A DNA stretch of 64,000 bases from Sarcophilus harrisii (taxonomy: Eukaryota; Chordata; Mammalia; Dasyuromorphia; Dasyuridae), in assembly GCF_902635505.1 (NCBI RefSeq), contig NC_045426.1, positions 670,687,087 to 670,751,086 on the forward strand. The letters are read 5' to 3'. This document shows, one piece after another, positions 55,835 to 64,000 of the stretch. Both the position numbers and the translations under genes were made by a program. Position 1 is the stretch's first letter; every line of letters starts with the position of its first letter. A model generated the notes under the pieces. The model saw only the letters and a program-made list of their open reading frames with translations. It had not been told where the DNA came from and did not search any database.

Positions 55835-56200
55835 ATTTGGGGAAGACATAAAGCTGATGCAAAGTGGAGTGAGCAGAACCAGGGAAACAACATATACAAG
55901 ACTACAATAATATAAATAGGAAGACATAACAATCAAAAGGAAATGCTCTGAAATTATCATGATCAAATTTGGAACCAAAGGAGAGACAGGAGAATGCACC
56001 TCTTTCCTTTCTTTGGGCCCAGGGTACAAAACTTTGCATATGCTGTTGATGTGTTGTTTGTTTCGTAGCCCCCTCCTCCCTTCCTATTGTTTCTTAAAAA
56101 GTTAAAATTGTTTATTGTTTCTGAGCTGAGAATTTTTGTGTATATTTGGAAATGAAAATATATATTGGGAAATGAACAGAAAAGATTAAAAATTTAAGTC
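55835..56200 (+). mobile_element. Old L1, 3' end
   Basis: 'ggaagacataaagctgatgc', 'aaagtggagtgagcagaacc' and 'agggaaacaacatatacaag' match the L1 ORF2 end. A UTR follows to about 56200 ('gtatatttggaaatgaaaat'). Confidence 0.6.
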
Positions 56201-56280
56201 ATTTTGATAGATGGGGGCTCCCCATTTTCCTTTTCCTTTGTTCTCTACTCATTTGGAATATGGGAGGTAGCCAATCTAAT

Positions 56281-56745
56281 CCTTCCTTCTTTCTTTCCTT
56301 TCTTCCTTTTTTCTCCTCCTTTCCTGATTCCTTCCTTCTTTCTTTCCTTTCTTCCTTTTTTCTCCTCCTTTCCTGATTCCCTCCCTTTCTCCCTTCCTTC
56401 CTCCCTCTCTCCTTTCAACTCTTCCTCCTTTTTTCCTCCCTCACTTTCTTTTTCTCCCTCTCTCCCTTCCTTCCTTTCTCCATCTTTTCTTCCCTTTTCC
56501 CCTTTCCTTTCTTTTCCCTCCCTTCTTTCTTCCCTTCCCTCCCTCCCTCTCTCACCCTTTCCCTTTCCTCCATTTCCTCCCTCCCTCCCTTCCTCCTTCC
56601 TTTTCCCCTTTCCCTTTCTTCCTTTCCTCCCCCCTTTCCTCCCCTTCTCCTTCCCTTCCCTCTCTCTCTCCCTTTTCCTCTGTTCTTTCCTTGCTTCCCT
56701 CCTTCCTTCCTTCCCTCCCTCCTTCTTCCTTCCCTCCTTCCTTCA
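56281..56745. repeat. Long polypyrimidine tract (CCTT/CTTT)n
   Basis: About 465 bases almost purely C/T on the + strand. A unit of about 50 bp ('ccttccttctttctttcctt' through 'cctgattc') is directly repeated at 56281 and about 56331. Confidence 0.95.
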
Positions 56746-56759
56746 ATGCTCATCAAGTG

Positions 56760-56950
56760 CACATCTAGTTTGAAGGCCTCTGGTAAGAGGGAACATGCCA
56801 TCACCTGAAGTAGGCTGTTTCACCAAAGGTCAGTCCCTCTAACAATTAGGAAGTTTCTCCTGATATCCAGCCTAGGATATCTGTCTGTTTCCCTCTTCTG
56901 CTCCCAATGCTGCTCTCTGGGCCCAAGCAGGACAATCTAATATCTTTTTT
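56760..56950 (-). mobile_element. CR1/L3-like LINE fragment
   Basis: 'tctaacaattaggaagtttc', 'tcctgatatccagcctagga' and 'ccctcttctgctcccaatgc' are reverse complements of the conserved CR1/L3 3' part. Confidence 0.6.
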
Positions 56951-56999
56951 TTTTAATAAACATTACTGACTTTTGAATCCTTGAACACAACTGTTATGT

Positions 57000-57213
57000 C
57001 CATGGTCTAGTGGGTAGAGCACTGGCTCTGGAGAGTTCAAATGTGGTCTTAGATACTTACTGGCCATGTGACCCTGGACAAATCATTTAACCTCTGCCTC
57101 AGTTGTAAAATGAGTATAGTAATAGCACCTACTTCACAGAATTGTTGTGAGGTTCAAATGAGAGATTTATAAAGGACCTAGCATAGTGCCTGGAACATAA
57201 TAAATACTTAGTA
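57000..57213 (+). mobile_element. MIR SINE, nearly full length
   Basis: 'gtctagtgggtagagcactg' (A box), 'gagttcaaatgtggtcttag' (B box), 'catgtgaccctggacaaatc', 'tgtaaaatgagtatagtaat', 'ttgttgtgaggttcaaatga' and 'agtgcctggaacataataaa' cover MIR from head to tail. Confidence 0.85.
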
Positions 57214-57388
57214 AATGCTTGTTTCCTTCCTCCTTTCCTCCTTCCCTCCCTTCCTTTTTTCTCCCTTTCTTCCTCTCTCCTCCCTTCCTCCTTTCTTCCT
57301 CTCTCCTCCCTTCCTCCTTTCTTATCTTTCTCCCTTCCTCCCCTCCTTCCCTCTTTCCTTCTTTCCTTCCTTCTTTCCTTCTCTTATC
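57214..57388. repeat. Polypyrimidine tract
   Basis: C/T-only sequence of CCTT, CTCC and TTTC words, directly after the MIR tail, so it may have grown from that tail. Confidence 0.9.
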
Positions 57389-57784
57389 TGCTATGATCGC
57401 AGAGGTGCCAGGCTTTTAGGTTTAGCCCAGTTGGCTAAGGAATATGTTCTCTTTTGCCTAGGGGCCAGAGCTATTCTTCCCCTCCTCCCCCATTAGAAAT
57501 CGTAGGGCTGCTCATTGATGCGGGGGAACCTTGCCTGGCATACCAGCATCCACCTATCACCTAGCAACTGGGAAAGAGGCGGGGACTTCTCTGCAGCTGT
57601 TGTTATGGTGGTTTGCTCATCTTGTCAAGGAGTGAGCCCTCAATCCTCCCTCCCTTCTCCAACCTCAGAATTCCAATCCTTTCCCATGGGGAGGATCTAA
57701 TCTTGTTGCTGGGGAAGCTGCAGAACAATAACCCATTTATTTTGACTCCTGTCCATCTCCTCTTTGGATCCCCCACAGCAGCTC

Positions 57785-57935
57785 CTAATATCAGCAACCT
57801 AGAGCTGGAAGAGACTATCTAATCCAAGCAGATGAGAAACTGAGGCCCACAAAGTGAACTGATAAGAATCTGAGGAAGTATTTGAACCCAGATCTTCCTG
57901 ACTTGCCCAGTTCTTTAGGCACTCTGCCAGACAGC
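57785..57935 (-). mobile_element. MIR-like SINE
   Basis: 'gatgagaaactgaggcccac' and 'gtatttgaacccagatcttc' match the reverse complement of MIR. Confidence 0.55.
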
Positions 57936-57969
57936 CTCTCAAGGGACCATAGGGCCAGGGAAGGAACAT

Positions 57970-58135
57970 TATCTTGCCCTTAGGGTCATCTAATTAAGTT
58001 CTCTCTTTTTACAGATGTGGAATTCAAACACAGAATGGTTCACTGACTTGTCCAGATCACACAGGTATTGACGAGATCCAGGATTCACCCCTGTGTCTTC
58101 TTAATGCTAAATCTCTATTGCTTTCAACAGCTTTC
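57970..58135 (-). mobile_element. MIR-like SINE
   Basis: 'tttttacagatgtggaattc', 'gacttgtccagatcacacag' and 'gagatccaggattcacccct' match the reverse complement of MIR. Confidence 0.5.
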
Positions 58136-58289
58136 CTCTTTGCCTTGGGGAAAATACTCAGTATCATAACTTGAATGAGAATTTAGTTCTACTGTTTCCC
58201 AGTTGATGTATCAAATTTTAAATTGTATTTAATTCAATTCAATTCAAAAAGCCTTTATTAAAAGTGCCTACTCTATATAAGAGGGAAGA

Positions 58290-58435
58290 GGGCCTTTGAG
58301 ACCATTAGATCCAATCCCTTCATTATAAAGATAGAGAAACTGAGGCTTGGAGCTGGCAAAGGATTTAACTGAGGACACATAATGAGTTAATTGCAGATCT
58401 GGGACTACACCCAAGATTTCAACTGACTTGCATGA
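58290..58435 (-). mobile_element. MIR-like SINE
   Basis: 'tagatccaatcccttcatta', 'gatagagaaactgaggcttg' and 'ttgcagatctgggactacac' match the reverse complement of MIR. Confidence 0.5.
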
Positions 58436-58574
58436 GCTAACAGTCTGTGATTCATTAGGGCGATAGAAGGCTCACGTACAATATATGAGCAAACACTGAA
58501 TGGTGTGGTAAGAGACAGCGGTTAGTGCTATGTGAGACATTTCCAGGATTATTGCATGTTGCTTCCCCTTCAGG

Positions 58575-58780
58575 CACTCAGCCAATCTGGGCTCCTGGCT
58601 GTTCCCCGAACTCTGGACTCCTGCTTTTGTCTTTTTTTGCTGTGCCCTATGTCTGGATGCTTTCCCCTCTGCTTCTCAGAAATCCTAACTTCCTCAAGGC
58701 TCAGCTCATCCCCTTAGTTTTTTGTTTTTGTCAGCAAGAAGAGAATCTTAAGGTTGAGATCACCAGGAAAGATTCTTAGA
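58575..58780 (+). mobile_element. L2 fragment
   Basis: 'atgctttcccctctgcttct', 'cagaaatcctaacttcctca' and 'aggctcagctcatccccttа' (last letter a) match the forward L2 3' part. Confidence 0.5.
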
Positions 58781-60134
58781 GGAGCATCTTCCTGTAGGAA
58801 AAAGAACTTGGGTCTGCACATAAGATTTTAGTTTCAATTTTGGATTTAGTCTTTTCCTCTCTGTGAGCCCCAGTTTTCCCATTTGTAAAATCAGGAGTTT
58901 ACATTTTTTTATTGTTAGATTTTTCTTCCTTAGCTGTGATGTCTCCATGTTAAGTTCCCTCCCAGCTTTAACAGTCTGTGTCCTGAGTTTTATGTTCTAA
59001 GACCTTCCTAGTTCTCACATCCCATATTTTAATATCCCTCCAAACCCCAATAGTCTTATGTTTTGAAGATTTTCATTTCTCTATTTTCTTCTGGATTCAT
59101 CATAGTCTCCATCATCCTGCAAAATTGTATCAGCTCTGAAACTCACACTTCTCCTGGTCTGGGTTTTTTCTTTTCCTGGCCTTGCAGGATTTGGGGCAAC
59201 CCATCTGTGGAGGGACCCTTATCAAACCTTAATTGGTCTTGCAAGCTTCAATTAATTTTCATGAACTAGTGATCAATGAAACGATTGGGCTCAATTAGCA
59301 GGGACAGTCTGTGAAGTAGATAGCTTGAGAAAGGGATAGGGCTTAAATGGAATGTTGAGGGGACCAGGGGAGAGATCAGAGTGCTGAGCAAGAGAGATAT
59401 GGGACTCAGCAAGGATGCAGGGGGACTAATGGTATGGGTGGTTACATGGAAATTGAATGAGGTAAATGGGGCTTAGTAAGGAGATGGGGACATCTGTGGC
59501 TAAGACTGGGACTCATTAAGGGGATGGGGAGGCTTATTGGGAGAGATGGCGATTCAGGGAGAGATGGCGATTCAAGGAGAGGGATGGGGGTCCAGTAAGA
59601 GGTATAGGAGGACTAAAAACCTGTAGGAGCTTCATAAAACACGTTTTCCTCCCACAGAAGGATGCAAGCACCCCACTTTTTGCAGTGGCCTGGACGATAG
59701 TATTACCTTCCTTCTCTAAGAGTTTTATAGATCGACCTAGACACCTTTTCCAAGTCACCAATTATAGATCAATTCTATTCTGATGATAGCTAAAGATATT
59801 AAGGAGGAAGAAATGTTATAATCCCTCTGGGGATTGCAGTTAGGAGCCCCTGATGCAGTCTCCCTCTGTCCCAAAGGATGGGAGAGTCCATACTAGCGGA
59901 GGATAGATCTGGTGGGTCTTTCCTGAAGCCTTTCTTATTTCATTAGCCTCTTCCAACACTCTCCCTCCTGTTAGCCATCTGAAAACCCCAATATATTTTC
60001 ATATCCCAAAGAAGGAACTGCAACTTGGTTGTGGTGTTGGTAAACTCACTCCTGATCTGTGTCTAATCTCAACCCAAAAGTCATGGTTCTTATTTGCTGG
60101 TCCATGTCTAAGCCAACTTTACTCTATTAGACTC

Positions 60135-60360
60135 TTCCTAGTTGGGTTATAGGAACCTAGACTTAGAAAAAGAAGGGATCCTGAAGGACACTGAGTCTAA
60201 CACCATCATCTTTCAAAAGTAATAAGACTCAGAGAATGTTGTGACTTAGGGTTACCCAGCAGTAAAGTCCCTGAGGGGGCTGTTGATCTCTCTTCTCCCT
60301 GACTTAGAAGTGAGGAGTCTAGCACTCTAGCTCCTCTACAATATTGCTTCTCCTTCCATA
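60135..60360 (-). mobile_element. MIR-like SINE
   Basis: 'gaagggatcctgaaggacac' and 'gttacccagcagtaaagtcc' follow a reverse-oriented MIR with its flanking tail motif. Diverged. Confidence 0.45.
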
Positions 60361-60954
60361 AACTTTTTAGTCTTTCCCCTAGTTAGGGGAATTCAGCCCA
60401 TTATTCAGTTTCCTTTAGTTGAGTCCCCAGTCTCCATCAATTCTTCCTGGCTTCCAGTTTTCTCCCAAAGCTTCCCTTTTTCTTATGTTGCCATCTTGTC
60501 TCTTTGGCCTTTGTGGAAAGGAAGAAGGGAATTCCCACATTACCTCTGTTCTGTGTTGAGAAGTTCCAAATTCCCTTTATGCCTTTTTATCCTCCATCTT
60601 CCTCCAGTCCTTCAAGTTTATAAAAAGCCTTCTTAGGGCTTCAATGTTATTATCTTTCCTAGCTCAGCTGGAAGGCCCTCTCTCTTTTGTGTCATCTCCA
60701 GTCCCTTTTCAAGGATTCAGAAGCTCCTATATGCATTAGCATGTTAAAAAGGATTGCTTTATTATTAAGAGAAATAGCTATTATCTTCCATGAAAATACT
60801 CATTCTTCCATTTACCAAGGATTTATGAATATCTATAAGTACAAGGCCAAGAGAAAGAGGAAAAGACCGAGTCTCAGCTACCCTATCTTCACTTACATTT
60901 TAACTCATTTACTTCCAAGCTCCTAATCTGGAACCTGCTCCATTATTAATTCCT

Positions 60955-61090
60955 AGGCTAGTCCAAGCCTGTCACTTTACATATGAGGAAACTGAAATAC
61001 TGAGTGGTTAATGACTTGCATCAGGTCACACAGGTAGGCAGCCTCAGGATTGGTTTTCAGGTGGTTTGGATTTCAGGTGCTATGATTCTA
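60955..61090 (-). mobile_element. MIR-like SINE
   Basis: 'catatgaggaaactgaaata' and 'cttgcatcaggtcacacagg' match the reverse complement of MIR. Confidence 0.55.
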
Positions 61091-61114
61091 GAACCAGGTA
61101 ACAACTCTTTCTAA

Positions 61115-61250
61115 GTTAGTGGAATGGTGCTCTGGATTCCAATCCTGACTCTGAGAGCTGTACAAGCTATGTGACTTGATTGATTCATTAACCTCTCAAT
61201 TTCCTCATCTGTGAAATGGAGGTAATAGTAGTGCTTTATCCTGCAAATAT
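61115..61250 (+). mobile_element. MIR-like SINE
   Basis: 'gtgctctggattccaatcct', 'gctatgtgacttgattgatt' and 'cctcatctgtgaaatggagg' match forward MIR. Confidence 0.65.
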
Positions 61251-61264
61251 CTTGTTTGCATGCT

Positions 61265-61390
61265 TTCTCTTCCCCATCAGACTGGAAGCTTTTTGAGAAT
61301 AGGCTTCTTACACCTTTCTTGGTATTCTCGGTGCTTGGCACAGGGCCTAGTACACAGTAGGTGCTTAATAAATGTTTACTGACTACCTAC
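61265..61390 (+). mobile_element. L2, 3' end
   Basis: 'cagactggaagctttttgag', 'ggtgcttggcacagggccta' would be expected and is seen as 'cggtgcttggcacagggcct', then 'agtacacagtaggtgcttaa' and 'taaatgtttactgactacc'. This is the L2 3' terminus. Confidence 0.75.
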
Positions 61391-61619
61391 ATCAAAGGTT
61401 GGTGAGGAAAGTCCTTTGTGAGTCTCAAAGTGCTAAAGATAAAAATATTTGTAGATTCAGAAGAAAACTTAGAGAAGATTGAGTCTGATTTCTTTTTGAA
61501 ACTGAGGGAGATATGTACTCTAATAAGGTCATTCTTACTAAATGGCTGAATTGGGCTTTGAACTAGGTCTTCTGGTAAATCCAGTGTTCCTTAGTACTAT
61601 GCTAACTGCGCTGGGAGCA

Positions 61620-61712
61620 GGAGCTCTTCTTTGTCTTTCTGGTATCATCAGTGCTTAGAATAGTGCCTGGTACACAGTAGGCATTCAATAAATGCATCTT
61701 GAATCACTTTCC
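61620..61712 (+). mobile_element. L2, 3' end
   Basis: 'atcagtgcttagaatagtgc', 'ctggtacacagtaggcattc' and 'aataaatgcatcttgaatca' form a second L2 terminus. Confidence 0.65.
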
Positions 61713-61799
61713 CTACCTTATTTATTCTTCTCTGTAATCCCCCTTTCTCCTTGCACTTACTGCTTTCTTAAGTGCTTGATAAACATTTGATAAAGTCAC

Positions 61800-61805
61800 T
61801 TTATT
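61800..61805 (-). terminator. Candidate poly(A) signal of the zinc-finger gene
   Basis: TTTATT at 61800-61805 is AATAAA on the minus strand, about 165 bases past the stop. Another lies at about 61718. Which is used cannot be told. Confidence 0.4.
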
Positions 61806-61969
61806 AATGAAATTTCTATCTGGTAAAAATTTTTTTTTCACATTAATAAAGGCTGAACTGTCCCAAAGATTTATCATGTTATTTCTTCTCATAGTTTTTC
61901 TCACTGGTCTGAATTTTTCGATATTTTGTTATTTTGTGCCAGTTGAGCTGGCGTTCGATGGGCTTCCCT

Positions 61970-63790
<1,821 letters not shown>

Positions 63791-63816
63791 TCAGTCACTC
63801 CTTAGACAAACATTTT

Positions 63817-64000
63817 TAAAACACCTTTTTTTTTTTTTTTTTTTTTTAATTATAGCTTTTTATTTACAAGATATATGCATGGGTAATTTTTCAGCATTGA
63901 CAATTGCAAAACCTTTTGTTCCAACTTTTCCCTTCCTTCCCCCCCCTCCCCCAGATGGCAGGTTGACCAATACATGTTAAATATGTTAAAGTATAAGTTA
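63817..64000 (-). mobile_element. L1 3' UTR (marsupial, young-looking), runs off the edge
   Basis: Poly-T of about 24 bases, then 'agctttttatttacaagata', 'tatgcatgggtaatttttca', 'gcattgacaattgcaaaacc', 'ccccagatggcaggttgacc' and 'aatacatgttaaatatgtta'. It is the reverse complement of the same 3' end seen at 1-190 and 39.8 kb. It lies only about 50 bp upstream of the zinc-finger exon acceptor. Confidence 0.85.

Larger units (their letters stand above)
54701..61790. other. Intergenic interval upstream of PLPPR3
   Basis: About 7 kb without a supported gene. It holds MIR, L2, CR1 and L1 fragments and two polypyrimidine tracts (listed separately). The stretches 57.39-57.78, 59.06-60.13 and 60.36-60.95 kb have no clear content. 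The long open frames at 56.2-56.8 kb are only readings of the pyrimidine repeat. Confidence 0.65.

Noticed and set aside
56204-56804. Open frames of 189 and 129 residues in the pyrimidine tract
   Set aside because: Pure C/T sequence cannot form a stop on the + strand, and the peptides are only Ser/Pro/Phe/Leu or Lys/Glu/Arg/Gly.

Overview
This is vertebrate nuclear DNA, almost certainly from a marsupial and probably an Australian one. Two things support this. It carries spliced genes that are clear orthologues of mammalian PTBP1 and PLPPR3. It is also filled with marsupial-style repeats: L1 elements whose 3' ends read as 'aagctttttatt...atgcatgggtaattttt...' on the reverse strand, tRNA-derived CORE-SINEs, old L2, MIR and CR1/L3 copies, and an old gammaretrovirus-like ERV. 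The repeat family calls come from memory of these families, not from a search. There are no operons, prokaryotic signals or CRISPR arrays.

Layout. (1) 1-22.8 kb, + strand: PTBP1 (polypyrimidine tract binding protein 1), exons 3-15 by human numbering. All 13 exons have canonical AG/GT borders and stay in frame, giving 544 residues. Adding the 13 residues encoded by human exons 1-2, which lie outside the window, gives 557, the human long-isoform length. Both regulated exons are present: the 78-nt exon 9 cassette and the 34-nt exon 11, whose skipping shifts the frame. Upstream of exon 11 is a 428-nt stretch with no AG dinucleotide, the mark of a distant branch point. The 3' UTR is about 3 kb. 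(2) 22.8-44.2 kb: an intergenic interval packed with nested repeats (L1 of several ages, L2, CR1/L3, a solo LTR inside an L1, an ERV pol-env fossil, an L1 with an inverted 5' part). (3) 44.2-54.8 kb, - strand: PLPPR3, seven coding exons plus a noncoding first exon in a CpG island. The predicted protein has 743 residues: six membrane segments with degenerate lipid-phosphatase motifs, then a long cytosolic tail with 19 consecutive Glu. One intron holds a 2-kb minisatellite of about 42 bp units with higher-order structure. (4) 54.8-61.8 kb: intergenic, with MIR, L2, CR1 and long polypyrimidine tracts. (5) 61.8-63.8 kb, - strand: the last coding exon of a C2H2 zinc-finger gene, probably KRAB type, with 17 finger units of which 14 keep all four ligands. 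An L1 3' end runs off the right edge.

PTBP1 and PLPPR3 are tail to tail, the same neighbour relation as on human 19p13.3, but here about 21 kb of repeats separates them. The three genes are not a functional unit. PTBP1 is a nuclear splicing repressor, PLPPR3 a neuronal membrane protein, and the zinc-finger protein a presumed transcriptional repressor. No wholly new system is visible. The most notable signals are the exon 11 splicing architecture, the PLPPR3 minisatellite, a perfect 20-bp intronic hairpin and the layered repeat history of the intergenic gap.
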